Shown: piece by piece, positions 1-8,606 of the stretch | Position numbering within the stretch: the stretch's first letter is position 1 | Layout of the letters: each line of letters starts with the position of its first letter | NCBI RefSeq assembly: GCF_025460765.1 | Contig: NZ_JAMWEG010000005.1 | Coordinates: forward strand, 186,001 to 250,000 | DNA from: Micromonospora sp. MA102 | GTDB taxonomy: Bacteria; Actinomycetota; Actinomycetes; Mycobacteriales; Micromonosporaceae | Direction of reading: 5' to 3' | Length of the DNA: 64,000 nucleotides | Program-made: the position numbers and the translations under genes | Notes under the pieces: generated by a model | What the model was told of the DNA's origin: nothing | The model's input: only the letters and a program-made list of their open reading frames with translations | Database searches by the model: none

Positions 1-542
1 TACGGCGGGGCCGCCTCGCCGCCGCGCAGCGAGACATCGTCCAGGCAGAACGTCTGCGCCTCGGCGCTCCCACCGACCTGGAAGATCAGTTGGGCTCCGG
101 CGTTGTCGGCCGGGGCGGTGAACGTCGTGGTGACGTGCCGGGCGGCGGCGGTCGCGGTGGCGTCGACGCTCGCGTAGGTCGTGTAGGGGGCGCTGCCGAG
201 CTGGAGCACCGCCCGGACGGCGGCCCCCGGGGTGGCGGAGACGTCGAAGGAGAGTTCGTACTCGGCGCCGGCGATCAGCGGCACGGCGTCCTGCCCGATG
301 CCGGCGTCCCAGGGGTTCGCCAGGCCGCCGGCGACGGTGGTGCAGAGCCGGCCGTCGGTCACCCCGAGGTCACCGGTGCCGTAGGAGAACCAGGGGGACG
401 TGCCGGCGCTGAAGTCGCCGTTGCGCAGCTGTTCGGGGGCGTCCGGCGGCACCTCGGCGCGGGCCGGGCCGGCGGTGCCGCCGGTGAGCGCCAGGGTGGT
501 GGCCGCGGCGAGGGCGGCGAGCCGACGTCGGGGTGGGGTCAC
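1..542 (-). CDS. Secreted carbohydrate-binding protein, N-terminal part (probable glycoside hydrolase)
   Basis: The gene runs off the left edge of the window; 180 codons are visible. The GTG start at 540-542 is preceded by AAGGA six bases upstream. Residues 1-28 form a signal peptide: RRR near the N terminus, an Ala/Leu/Thr-rich core, then a site ending in ARA. The mature part opens with LRNGDFSAG and continues with a beta-rich domain containing SPWFSYG, a Cys pair and FCLDDVSL near its end. This is the layout of a CBM4/9-type carbohydrate-binding module. In actinomycetes such a module at the N terminus often precedes a GH9 endoglucanase, but the catalytic domain lies outside the window. A perfect CebR/CelR-type operator sits 40 bp upstream, which supports a role in cellulose or beta-glucan breakdown. 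Confidence 0.75.
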   Translation of the reverse strand, partial: MTPPRRRLAALAAATTLALTGGTAGPARAEVPPDAPEQLRNGDFSAGTSPWFSYGTGDLGVTDGRLCTTVAGGLANPWDAGIGQDAVPLIAGAEYELSFDVSATPGAAVRAVLQLGSAPYTTYASVDATATAAARHVTTTFTAPADNAGAQLIFQVGGSAEAQTFCLDDVSLRGGEAAPP

Positions 543-581
543 GGAGGTTCCTTCCGTGCGCAGGGGGACGGGGGTCGGAGC

Positions 582-595
582 TGGGAGCGCTCCCA
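582..595. promoter_or_regulatory. CebR/CelR-type operator
   Basis: TGGGAGCGCTCCCA is a perfect 14-bp palindrome. It is identical to the known operator of the LacI-family cellobiose repressors CebR (Streptomyces) and CelR (Thermobifida). It lies 40 bp upstream of the GTG start of the secreted CBM protein. Inference: that gene is repressed until cello-oligosaccharides are present. The repressor gene is not in this window. Confidence 0.85.
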
Positions 596-750
596 GTACC
601 AGGCAGATGTTTCCAGCGCGTTCCCCCGCTGTCAATCGATCCGGTCCGATGGCTCCCGCGCCGCCGCGGACAGTGAGATTCACCGCGCCACGTAGCATGG
701 TCCTGATCTCCTAGAGACAACCGAGCCCTACAACTGGCAGGCTGCGTCCC

Positions 751-1476
751 ATGACCCTGAAGCTTCGTTCCGTCGGGGCGAGCGACCGTGGGCTGATCCG
801 TAGTGGCAACCAGGACGCCCAGCACGCCGGCGACTGGCTGGTCGCCGTCGCCGACGGCATGGGTGGCATGGCCGCCGGTGACCTGGCCAGCCGGATCGCG
901 ATGGACGCGTTCGCGCCGCTGGACGTGGAGACACCGGAGGACGCGCTGGTCGCCGCCCTCCAGGGCGGCATCGAGCTGGCCACCGCGCGGATCCGGCAGG
1001 CGGTCGAGGAGGATCCGGAACGCCAGGGCATGGGCACGACCCTCACGGCGCTGCTGTTCGCCCGCACCGGCAGCTGCCTGGCGCTGGCCCACGTCGGCGA
1101 CTCCCGGGCCTACCTGTTCCGGGAGGGCGTGCTGAAGCAGGTCACCCGGGACGACACCTTCGTGCAGATGCTGGTCGACCAGGGCGTGATCACCGCCGAG
1201 CAGGCGAGCAGCCACCCCCGCCGGGCCGTGGTCACCCAGGCGTTGCAGGGCGACGAGATCTCCCCGACCTACGCGACGATGGTGCCCTGGGCTGGCGACC
1301 GCTGGTTGCTGTGCAGCGACGGGCTCTCCAACGTGGTCCGCCCCGACACCCTCGCGGAGGTGCTCGGCGGCTACCCGGAGCGGGAGGCGTGCGCGGCCAA
1401 GCTGATCGACCTGGCGCTGCGGGCCGGCGGCCCGGACAACGTCACCGTGGTGATCGCCGACGTCGTCGAGGAGTAG
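751..1476 (+). CDS. PP2C-family serine/threonine protein phosphatase
   Basis: This 241-residue soluble protein has the metal-binding and catalytic motifs of PPM/PP2C phosphatases. They are SGNQDA (residues 18-23), VADGMGG (33-39, metal-binding Asp35), HVGDSRAY (about 114-121), CSDGLS (about 190) and GGPDNVTVV near the C terminus. It therefore dephosphorylates Ser/Thr phosphoproteins in a Mn/Mg-dependent way; the substrate cannot be read from the sequence. It has no transmembrane tail, unlike PstP, so it is probably not the cell-division phosphatase. It stands alone and converges on hrpB with six bases between the stops. No clear Shine-Dalgarno is visible before the ATG. Confidence 0.9.
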   Translation: MTLKLRSVGASDRGLIRSGNQDAQHAGDWLVAVADGMGGMAAGDLASRIAMDAFAPLDVETPEDALVAALQGGIELATARIRQAVEEDPERQGMGTTLTALLFARTGSCLALAHVGDSRAYLFREGVLKQVTRDDTFVQMLVDQGVITAEQASSHPRRAVVTQALQGDEISPTYATMVPWAGDRWLLCSDGLSNVVRPDTLAEVLGGYPEREACAAKLIDLALRAGGPDNVTVVIADVVEE

Positions 1477-1482
1477 CCGGGG

Positions 1483-4074
1483 TCAGCGCCGGCGCGGGCT
1501 GGCGCGACGGGTCGGCTCGGCGCTGGTCGGGTCGTCCGGCCACGGGTGGCGGGGGTAGCGCCCGCGCAGCTCCGCCCGCACCTGCGGGTAGCCGGTCCGC
1601 CAGAACGAGGCCAGGTCGGCGGTGACCGCCACCGGCCGGCCGGCGGGGGAGAGCAGGTGCAGCAGCACCGGCACCCGGCCGTCGGCGATCCGGGGCGCGG
1701 CCGCCCAGCCGAACGTCTCCTGGAGCTTCACCGCCAGCACCGGGGCGGCCGGGTCGGCGTAGTCCAGCCGGATCCGCGATCCGCTCGGCACCGGGAGCCG
1801 CTCGGGCGCCACCTCGTCCAGCCGGGCCGCCTGCCGCCAGTCCAGCAGCCGGCGCAGCGCCGCCGCCACGTCGATCCGGGCCAGGTCGGCCCGGCGGCGC
1901 GCGCGGGACAGCTCCGGGCCCAGCCAGGCCGGTGCGGCGGCGAGCAGCGCGGCGTCGGAGACGTCCGGCCACTCGTCGCCGAGCGCCTGCCGGCAGAACG
2001 CCAGCCGCCGGCGCAGGGCCGTGGCCTCGGGCGTCCAGGTGAGCAGGGCCAGGCCGTCCTGGCGCAGCCCGGCGAGCACCGCCTCGGTGAGCCGCGCCGG
2101 CTCGGGCGCGGCGAGGGGCCGGTCGACCAGCTCGATCGCCCCGAGCCGGACCACCTCCCGGGCCACCACGTCGCCGCCGGACCAGCCGACCTCGCGGTCG
2201 GCACGCAGCAGCGGCCCGCCGGCCTCCCGGGCGGTCGACTCGTCGACGGGGGTGGCCAGCCGGACCCGGGCGGTCGGCGCGCCGGGGGAGCGGTCGGCCA
2301 CGGCGATCGCCAGCCACGCCGACCCGGCCAGCCCCGACCCGGCGGCCAGCTCCGCGGCGGTCCCGCCGGCCATCAGGTACGCGGACCCGCCGGCCCGCCG
2401 CACCCGCGCCAACCGCTCCGGGTACGCCAGCCCCACCAGTAGCCCCGCCGCCAGGTCGTCGGGCAGGCGGTCCCGTCCGGAGCGCCCCGAAAGCCGGTCG
2501 GGTCCGGCGTTCCCGGAGGTCCGGTCGCCGGGCCGGCGGTCCCGCCCGGAGCGCCCGGAGGCCGGGCCGTCGGGCAGGGCGCTGCGCAGGCGGCGTACCT
2601 CGGCCCGCCAGCGGGCGGTGGCGGCCGGGTCGGCGCCGGTGCGCAGCCGGCGCCACAGCGCCGTGAGGTCGTCCCCGGCACCGCCGAGTGTCTCCTCGGC
2701 GAGCAGTGCCACCACCTCGGCGGCCCCGTCGGCGCCGACCCGCTCCGCGCCGTCGAGCAGCGCGCGGGCCAGCCGGGGATGCGCTCCGGCGGCTGCGATG
2801 GCCCGCCCGCGCGCGGTGATCCGGCCGTCCTCGTCGACCGCGCCGAGCGTGGCCAGCGTGTCCCGGGCGACGGCCAGCGCGGCGGGCGGCGGGGGATCGG
2901 GCAGGGCCAGGCCGGCGCCATCCGGGGTGCCCCAGGCGGCCAGCTCCAGCGCGAACCCGGTCAGGTCGGCGGAGGCGATCTCCGGCTCGGGCTGCGGAGC
3001 GAGCCGGGCGTGGGTCGCCTCCGACCAGCACCGGTAGACCGCGCCCGGCGCCTCCCGCCCGGCCCGGCCGGCCCGCTGGGTGGCGGCCGCCCGGGACACC
3101 GGCACGGTGACCAGGGCGCCCAGCCCGCGGGCCAGGTCGGTGCGGGCCACCCGGCTCAGCCCGGCGTCCACCACGACGCGGACCTCGGGCACGGTCAGGC
3201 TGCTCTCCGCCACGGCGGTGGCCAGCACCACCCGGCGCCGGCCGGGCAGCGGCGCGAGCGCGGCGTCCTGCGCGGCGCCGGGGAGCCGGCCGTGCAGGGG
3301 CAGCACGGCGACCGCGTCCCGCAGGTCGGCCAGGCGGCCCGCGACGGCGGCGATCTCGCCGGCGCCGGGCAGGAACACCAGCACGTCCCCGGCCCGCTCG
3401 CGCAGCGCGCGGCGCACCGTCGCCGCCACGTGGTCCAGCAGCGCCGGGTCGACCCGCCCCGCGCCGGGCGCGGCGACCGGGCGGGACGGTGGCACCCAGA
3501 TCCGGTCCACCGGGTGCAGGGCGGCCTCGGCGCGGATCACCGGCGCGGCAGCGGCCCCGCCGAGCAGCGCGGCGAACCGGTCCGCCTGCGGGGTGGCCGA
3601 CATGGCCAGCAGCCACAGGTCCGGCCGGAGCGTGCCGCGGGCCTCCACGGTGAACGCCAGCGCCAGGTCGGCGTCGAGCTGGCGCTCGTGGACCTCGTCG
3701 AGCAGCACGGCGCCGACCCCGGGCAGCTCCGGGTCGTGGTGCAGCCGGCGGACCAGCAGCCCGGTGGTGACGACCTCGATCCGGGTCCGTGGACCGACCC
3801 GGCGCTCGCCGCGCACGGCGTACCCGATCCGCTCGCCGACCCGCTCGCCGAGCAGCGCGGCCATCCGGTGCGCCGCGGCCCGGGCGGCCACCCGGCGGGG
3901 CTGGGCGATCACCACCCGGCCGGGAACCTCGTCGGCGACCGCGAGCGGCGCCAGGGTGGTCTTCCCGGTGCCGGGAGGCGCCACCAGGACCGCCGCGCCG
4001 GCCGCGTCCAGCGCCTCGACCAGCGTCGGCAGGACCGGCCGGACCGGCAGGTCCAGGGAGACGTCGGAGAGCAC
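1483..4074 (-). CDS. hrpB: ATP-dependent helicase HrpB
   Basis: An 863-residue DEAH/RHA-type helicase, close to the usual HrpB length. Walker A APPGTGKTT lies at residues 32-40, the DEVH box (LLDEVHERQLD) at about 125-135, SATPQADRF follows, and motif VI reads QRAGRAGRE. The C-terminal half fits the HrpB-specific region. I chose the GTG at 4072-4074 because homologous helicase sequence begins at once; upstream extension reads into the next gene's promoter. HrpB is a putative nucleic-acid helicase of uncertain cellular role. A Gly/Arg/Asp-rich low-complexity insert near 2460-2580 contains a 23-codon imperfect duplication and looks like a lineage-specific expansion. The gene is divergent from the methyltransferase at 4171. 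Confidence 0.9.
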   Translation of the reverse strand: MLSDVSLDLPVRPVLPTLVEALDAAGAAVLVAPPGTGKTTLAPLAVADEVPGRVVIAQPRRVAARAAAHRMAALLGERVGERIGYAVRGERRVGPRTRIEVVTTGLLVRRLHHDPELPGVGAVLLDEVHERQLDADLALAFTVEARGTLRPDLWLLAMSATPQADRFAALLGGAAAAPVIRAEAALHPVDRIWVPPSRPVAAPGAGRVDPALLDHVAATVRRALRERAGDVLVFLPGAGEIAAVAGRLADLRDAVAVLPLHGRLPGAAQDAALAPLPGRRRVVLATAVAESSLTVPEVRVVVDAGLSRVARTDLARGLGALVTVPVSRAAATQRAGRAGREAPGAVYRCWSEATHARLAPQPEPEIASADLTGFALELAAWGTPDGAGLALPDPPPPAALAVARDTLATLGAVDEDGRITARGRAIAAAGAHPRLARALLDGAERVGADGAAEVVALLAEETLGGAGDDLTALWRRLRTGADPAATARWRAEVRRLRSALPDGPASGRSGRDRRPGDRTSGNAGPDRLSGRSGRDRLPDDLAAGLLVGLAYPERLARVRRAGGSAYLMAGGTAAELAAGSGLAGSAWLAIAVADRSPGAPTARVRLATPVDESTAREAGGPLLRADREVGWSGGDVVAREVVRLGAIELVDRPLAAPEPARLTEAVLAGLRQDGLALLTWTPEATALRRRLAFCRQALGDEWPDVSDAALLAAAPAWLGPELSRARRRADLARIDVAAALRRLLDWRQAARLDEVAPERLPVPSGSRIRLDYADPAAPVLAVKLQETFGWAAAPRIADGRVPVLLHLLSPAGRPVAVTADLASFWRTGYPQVRAELRGRYPRHPWPDDPTSAEPTRRASPRRR

Positions 4075-4170
4075 GGACCCACTCTCGCACCCCCGGCCGG
4101 GCGGCCGGCGCGGGGTCCTGTTCGACTTCTCACATTGACCGTGACCGCTTCCTCGCGTGGAGTGAGGGTC

Positions 4171-4902
4171 ATGGCGATGATGGCGTACGACGAAGCCTCG
4201 GCCGCCGCCTTCGCGGCCACCCGGCACCTGCCGGCCGACGGCCTGGCGAGCTGGCGCGCCGCGGTGTCCCGGCACCTGCCCGTCGGACCCGGCGACCGGG
4301 TGCTCGACGTGGGGGCGGGCACCGGCACGTGGGCCGCCGCCTTCCGGGCCTGGTACGGGGTGGACGTGGTGGCGGTCGAGCCGGCGGCGGCGATGCGGGC
4401 CCGCTCGGCGTACCCGGGGATGGTGGCCGGGCGGGCGGAGGCTCTGCCCCTCGCGGCGGCCGGCCTGGACGGCGCGTGGATCTCCACGGTGGTGCACCAC
4501 CTGCCCGACCTGCCGGCGGTCGCCGCCGAGCTGCGCCGTGTGCTGCGTCCCGGCGCGCCGGTGCTGATCCGGTCGGTCTTCGCCGGCCGGGGCGGCGGCG
4601 TCTCGCTGTTCCGCTGGTTCCCGGAGGCGTTGCGGGTGGTGGAGGGCTATCCCTCGGTGGCCGAGGTCTGCGCGGCGTTCGAGCCGGCCGGGTTCGCCCC
4701 GGTGGCGCTGGAGTCGGTGCCGCAGGTCAGCGCCCGCTCGCTGCGGGCGGCGGCCGACGGGCTTCGCCGCGCCGCGCACACCCCGCTGGCGCTGCTCGAC
4801 GACGCCGACTACGAGCGGGGGGTGTGCCGGCTGCGCGCGGCGGCGCGGCGGACCCCGCACGCCCCGGTGGTCGATGCGTTGGACCTGCTGGTGCTGCGCT
4901 GA
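4171..4902 (+). CDS. Class I SAM-dependent methyltransferase
   Basis: A 243-residue Rossmann-fold methyltransferase of the Methyltransf_11 type. Motif I is VLDVGAGTGTWAAAF (about residues 43-57), the acidic end of strand 2 is VVAVEPA, and VVHHLPDLP and LRRVLRPGAPVLI mark motifs post-I to III. The substrate is unknown. Several in-frame starts cluster at 4171-4182; the ATG at 4171 is preferred. TTGACC (4135-4140), 17 bp, then TGGAGT (4158-4163) would place transcription start at or next to this ATG, so the mRNA may be leaderless. It converges on the sigma-factor gene across a shared terminator hairpin. Confidence 0.85.
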   Translation: MAMMAYDEASAAAFAATRHLPADGLASWRAAVSRHLPVGPGDRVLDVGAGTGTWAAAFRAWYGVDVVAVEPAAAMRARSAYPGMVAGRAEALPLAAAGLDGAWISTVVHHLPDLPAVAAELRRVLRPGAPVLIRSVFAGRGGGVSLFRWFPEALRVVEGYPSVAEVCAAFEPAGFAPVALESVPQVSARSLRAAADGLRRAAHTPLALLDDADYERGVCRLRAAARRTPHAPVVDALDLLVLR

Positions 4903-4911
4903 ACACGGAGC

Positions 4912-4940
4912 GGCCCGGCCGACGCACCGCCGGCCGGGCC
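4912..4940. terminator. Bidirectional terminator hairpin
   Basis: Perfect 10-bp stem GGCCCGGCCG (4912-4921) and CGGCCGGGCC (4931-4940) with a 9-nt loop. It lies between the convergent ends of the methyltransferase and the sigma-factor gene. There is no U-tract, as is common in actinomycetes. Confidence 0.6.
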
Positions 4941-4994
4941 CGAGTGGTCGTCAACGGTGACCGGGCCCGCCGACCCGGTCACCGCCGCCACCCC

Positions 4995-5819
4995 CTAGTA
5001 CGTTCCGTCGAGCTGCCCGCGCAGCTTCGTGAGCGCCCGGGCCAGCAGCCGGGACACGTGCATCTGCGAGACGCCGATCTGCTCGGCGATCTGCGACTGG
5101 GTCAGGTTGCCGTAGAAGCGCAGGGTGAGGATCTTCTGCTCGCGCTCGTCGAGCGTGGCCAGCGCCGGCCCGAGGGCGACGCGCAGCTCGGCCAGCTCGA
5201 ACTCGCCGTCCTCGCCGCCGAGCATGTCGCCCAGCTCGGTGGCGCGGTCGCCGTCGCCGGTCGGGGTGGACAGCGACACCGCGTTGTAGGCGCGGGCGCC
5301 CTCCAGGCCCTCCAGGACCTCTTCCTCGGTGAGGTTGAGGTGGGTGGCGATGTCGGCGACCGTCGGGGAGCGGCCGAGGGTCTGGAGCAGCGTGCTGTTG
5401 GCGTCGGAGATGGCCAGCCGCAGCTCCTGGAGGCGGCGCGGCACCCGGATGTCCCAGGTCCGGTCGCGGAAGTGGCGCTTCAGTTCGCCGATGATGGTCG
5501 GGATGGCGTAGCCGGCGAAGTCGACGCCGCGGGACGGGTCGAACTTGTCGATGGCCTTGATCAGGCCGACCGCGGCGGTCTGCGCCAGGTCGTCGGTGGG
5601 CTCGCCCCGGCCGCTGTAGCGGTGGGCGAGGTGGTTGGCGAGAGGCAGCCAGGCCTCGATCGCCCGGTCGCGCAGCGCGGCGCGCGACGGGTGGTGGGCG
5701 GGGAGCGCCGCCATCGCGTTGAGCAGGTCCGCGGCGCTGTCGGTGAGCGCCCGCGGGTCGAGCTTCTCGGAGGTGGACGGCGTTCTCGTCGCCGGCTCGC
5801 TGATCGTGTGCGCGGTCAT
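4995..5819 (-). CDS. RNA polymerase sigma factor, SigB/SigF/SigG family
   Basis: This 274-residue group 3 sigma factor has region 2 motifs DLAQTAAVGLIKAIDKFDP (residues 77-95) and FAGYAIPTIIGELKRHFRD (101-119). Region 3 begins RVPRRLQEL, and the region 4.2 helix-turn-helix SQIAEQIGVSQMHVSRLL lies near the C terminus. These are hallmarks of the SigB/F/G stress and sporulation sigma factors. ATG 5817-5819 is chosen because GGGAGGA lies eight bases upstream. No anti-sigma or anti-anti-sigma gene is adjacent, although partner-switching-type proteins lie elsewhere in the window. SigB-type promoters found 20-30 kb downstream are candidate targets. I cannot see a SigB-type promoter upstream of this gene itself, so autoregulation is not supported. 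Confidence 0.92.
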   Translation of the reverse strand: MTAHTISEPATRTPSTSEKLDPRALTDSAADLLNAMAALPAHHPSRAALRDRAIEAWLPLANHLAHRYSGRGEPTDDLAQTAAVGLIKAIDKFDPSRGVDFAGYAIPTIIGELKRHFRDRTWDIRVPRRLQELRLAISDANSTLLQTLGRSPTVADIATHLNLTEEEVLEGLEGARAYNAVSLSTPTGDGDRATELGDMLGGEDGEFELAELRVALGPALATLDEREQKILTLRFYGNLTQSQIAEQIGVSQMHVSRLLARALTKLRGQLDGTY

Positions 5820-6173
5820 GGGTGGTCCTCCCTGCACCTCGTCCGCGAAACAAAAAGACGTGACGCTTCGGTTTAGCTTCAGTTAGGCCGTTCGGAAGTC
5901 ACCTTAGCCTGATCGGCCCGACGAAATCTAGCCGAAAGTACGATGTACTTATGTCGTGTCCTGGCATGAACGGTCTGAACCGGGGCAGAAACCCTCGGAT
6001 GGCCGGTGCTGCGGTGGACCGAGGCGGCCGGACCCGACTGACCGGACGGCCGATGTCCGAGGCCGACCGGTCAACGTGAAACCCGACAGTTGGCTCACAC
6101 TGTCGCCTTTCCGTCGTTGTCCCGCAGACGGGACCGCCCGTAGCGTCCAGGTGTACACGTCTACGGAGGCACC
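5820..6173. other. 354-bp divergent intergenic region
   Basis: This spacer holds the promoters of the sigma-factor gene (leftward) and the acetoacetate-decarboxylase-like gene (rightward). 5850-5950 is notably AT-rich for this genome and probably contains the sigma-factor promoter, but I could not fix its -10 and -35. On the right, TTGTCC followed by about 18 bp and TAGCGT (near 6118-6147) is a plausible housekeeping promoter for the downstream gene. I see no coding sequence or structured RNA here. Confidence 0.4.
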
Positions 6174-6929
6174 GTGCTGGATCCCGCCGCTCCGCAACTC
6201 GTCGTCAACGCCCGGACCCTGCTGCTCAGCTGGCTCCCGGCGGACCCCGACGCGGTCGCGGCGCTCGTCCCGGCCGGTCTCCGCCCGCATCCCGATCGCC
6301 AGGTGTTCCTCTGCCAGTACGTGGTGGACGACGAGACCCAGACCTCCGGGTTCGGCGCGTACTCGCTCACCTTCCTCGGTGTCTCACTCGCGGACATGGC
6401 TCCCCCCGACGGCGATACGCCGGGCGGCTGGTGGACCCACTACCTCGCCTCCAGCCCGCGGGTCCGGCAGTACGCCTCGGCGCGGGGCGCCCCGGCCACG
6501 GCCGGGGAGACCCTGGTCGACGTGCGGGGCGGGCGGCTCGCCACCGAGACCTGGGCCGACGGGCGGCCGCTCATCCAGGTGACCGCCGGGGTGGGGCACA
6601 CCGGCACCGAGGCGCACAGCGGCCACCACCGCTACCTCACGGCCCGCGACGGCGAGCTGATCGTCGCGGACTACCCGTACGTGGCCGAGCCGGTGTCGCC
6701 GTTCGAGGTCGAGTCGGTGGAGTTCCTGGCCCCGGAGCACCCGGTCTACGCGCTCCGGCCGGCCAACCCGCTACAGGTCTGCTGGGGCTACTACTCGCCC
6801 CGGGTGTCGTTCGCGTACCCGGCCCGACCGAACGCGCTGGACGAGCCGCTGCCCAGCGGCGACCCGGTCGCGGCGGCTCACCAGGTGCCGGCGCGCCGGG
6901 CCCGCAGCGGCCTGCCGTCCGGGTCGTAG
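6174..6929 (+). CDS. Acetoacetate decarboxylase-like protein
   Basis: A 251-residue protein starting at GTG 6174, five bases after GGAGG. The body resembles the acetoacetate decarboxylase (ADC) fold: an early VNARTLLLSWLP, LVPAGLRPHPDRQVFLCQY, and YSLTFLGVSLAD in the first 75 residues. Family assignment is by overall pattern. I cannot identify the catalytic Schiff-base lysine, and the reaction may not be acetoacetate decarboxylation. The last 17 codons overlap, in antisense, the 3' end of the phospholipase D-family gene. The Arg-rich C-terminal tail lies in that overlap and is probably unconserved. Confidence 0.6.
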   Translation: MLDPAAPQLVVNARTLLLSWLPADPDAVAALVPAGLRPHPDRQVFLCQYVVDDETQTSGFGAYSLTFLGVSLADMAPPDGDTPGGWWTHYLASSPRVRQYASARGAPATAGETLVDVRGGRLATETWADGRPLIQVTAGVGHTGTEAHSGHHRYLTARDGELIVADYPYVAEPVSPFEVESVEFLAPEHPVYALRPANPLQVCWGYYSPRVSFAYPARPNALDEPLPSGDPVAAAHQVPARRARSGLPSGS

Positions 6930-8491
6930 ACCAGCCGGTACGCCGGCAGCGCCCACAGCCGGGTGCGCCAGGGCAGCCGCTCCGGGCGGTGCGGCCGCAA
7001 CCGCCCCGGCGGGCGGGGCCCGGTGCGCCCGGACTCGTGCCACCGCTCCAGCTCCGCCGCCGCCGAGGTGATCGCCGCGACCGCGTCCGCCGGGTCGAGC
7101 AGGTCGTGGTCGTCCCCGCCGTCCGGGTCCCGGTCCAGGTGTTCCCGCCACAGCCGCAGGCGCAGGTCGCGGGCGAACACCCGGGCGCCGTCACCCAGCC
7201 CCGCCGGGTCGGTCGGGGCCCGCTCGTCCCGGGTGTCGTCCAGCACCGCGCAGGACAGCTCGCTGTCGTGGGTCCACGAGCGGCGGTTGAAGTTGTCGCT
7301 GCCCACGCTGGCCCAGACGTCGTCCACCACGCAGACCTTCGCGTGCACGTAGACCGGGGTGCCCTCGTGGTTCTCCACGTCGAAGACGTGCACCCGGTCC
7401 GGGGCGGCCCGGTGGCAGAGTTCGAGGGCCTGCGCGCGGCCGACCATGTTCGGCGGTAGCGCCAACCGGCCGTCCACGTCCGGGTGCCGGGGCACCACGG
7501 CCACCAGGTGCAGCTCCGGCTGCTCGCGCAGCGCCCGGGCGAAGAGGTCGGCCACCTCGGTCGACCAGAGGTACTGGTCCTCCAGGTAGATCAGCCGGCG
7601 GGCCCGGCGGACCGCCTTGGTGTAGCCCCGGGCCACCGTCCGCTCGCCGTCCGGGGCGAACGAGTAGCGCGGGCGTACCGCCGGGTAGGTGCGCAGCACC
7701 TGCACGTGGTGCGGCCCACGGGGCGGCGGGTCGGCGGGCTGGTCGGGCAGCGGGTCCGGGCTCAGGTCCGCGCCGCGCAGCCGATCCCGCAGGTAGGCCA
7801 TCGGGTTCTCCGAGTCCAGCGGCATGGGGTCGGTCCACCGCTCCCGGAAGGTGGTGTCCAGCGCGCCGACCACCGGCCCGCGGAGCGCGAGCTGCACGTC
7901 GTGCCAGGGCGGGTGCGGGCCGTATCGCGCGGACATGGCGACCGGCTGCGGGTCGCCGCCGTGCGCCGCGTCGTCCCGCCGGCTGTGGCAGAGGTCGATC
8001 CCGCCGGCGAAGGCGATGTCCCGTTCCGGGTCGCCGGGGCGGCGCAGCACGACCAGCTTCTGGTGGTGCGAACCGCCGCGGCGGACCCGCTGGTCGAGCA
8101 GCACCTCCCCGCCGGCGGCGCAGATCACCTCGCTGAGGTCGCGGTTCTCCTTCTCGCTGTAGGAGAGCGCGTCGAGGTGGGAACGCCAGATGAGCCCCTT
8201 GACGATCACCCCGCGCTGGGCGGCCCGCGCGAACAGCTGCACCACGGTCGGCCCGTCCGGCCGCATCCGCTCGTCCGGGTCGCCGCGCCAGTCGGTGAAG
8301 AAGAGGTGGTCACCGGCCCGGAGGTGTTCCACCTCACTGACCAGCCGGTCGAAGTACGCGCTGCCGTGAATCAACGGCTCGACGAGGTTTCCGCTCGTCC
8401 AGACGGGTAACTCTGACCGTGGGTTGGCGCGTTCCTGTGCGGAGAGGAACCAGTCCCGCATAGCCACGTTCCAGCCTCCCGAGGTCGACAT
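6878..8491 (-). CDS. Phospholipase D-family protein
   Basis: A 537-residue protein with two HKD-type half-sites. The first (SHHQKLVVL, residues 141-149) is followed by an atypically distant Asp and then FAGGIDLC. The second, VHAKVCVVDD (382-391) with GSDNFNRRS, is canonical. Two such motifs make one phosphodiester-transferring active site, as in phospholipase D and cardiolipin synthase. Its soluble character and length fit actinobacterial PLD-like enzymes acting on phospholipids, but the substrate is not known. ATG 8489-8491 gives the full N terminus; a second ATG at 8459-8461 (MRDWF) is possible. It overlaps the convergent upstream gene by 52 bp. Confidence 0.85.
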   Translation of the reverse strand: MSTSGGWNVAMRDWFLSAQERANPRSELPVWTSGNLVEPLIHGSAYFDRLVSEVEHLRAGDHLFFTDWRGDPDERMRPDGPTVVQLFARAAQRGVIVKGLIWRSHLDALSYSEKENRDLSEVICAAGGEVLLDQRVRRGGSHHQKLVVLRRPGDPERDIAFAGGIDLCHSRRDDAAHGGDPQPVAMSARYGPHPPWHDVQLALRGPVVGALDTTFRERWTDPMPLDSENPMAYLRDRLRGADLSPDPLPDQPADPPPRGPHHVQVLRTYPAVRPRYSFAPDGERTVARGYTKAVRRARRLIYLEDQYLWSTEVADLFARALREQPELHLVAVVPRHPDVDGRLALPPNMVGRAQALELCHRAAPDRVHVFDVENHEGTPVYVHAKVCVVDDVWASVGSDNFNRRSWTHDSELSCAVLDDTRDERAPTDPAGLGDGARVFARDLRLRLWREHLDRDPDGGDDHDLLDPADAVAAITSAAAELERWHESGRTGPRPPGRLRPHRPERLPWRTRLWALPAYRLVYDPDGRPLRARRAGTW

Positions 8492-8606
8492 CGTCCTCAC
8501 GGTAGGACCCCCGGCACGGCCCCGCACGCCGACCGTCCCCGGTCGGCCGGGTGTTCGCGTGGGGGTGCGCCGGACCCCTGGATCGCGAAACCGAGGAGGC
8601 CCCAGC

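Noticed and set aside
2779..4170. Long plus-strand open frame antisense to hrpB joined to the methyltransferase
   Set aside because: The frame is a by-product of high G+C; only the part after 4171 has protein-family motifs, and hrpB on the other strand is well supported.
8387..8411. GTTTC-N13-GGGTAA on the plus strand
   Set aside because: It lies inside the phospholipase D-family gene, about 200 bp from the next start, and the spacer is too short.
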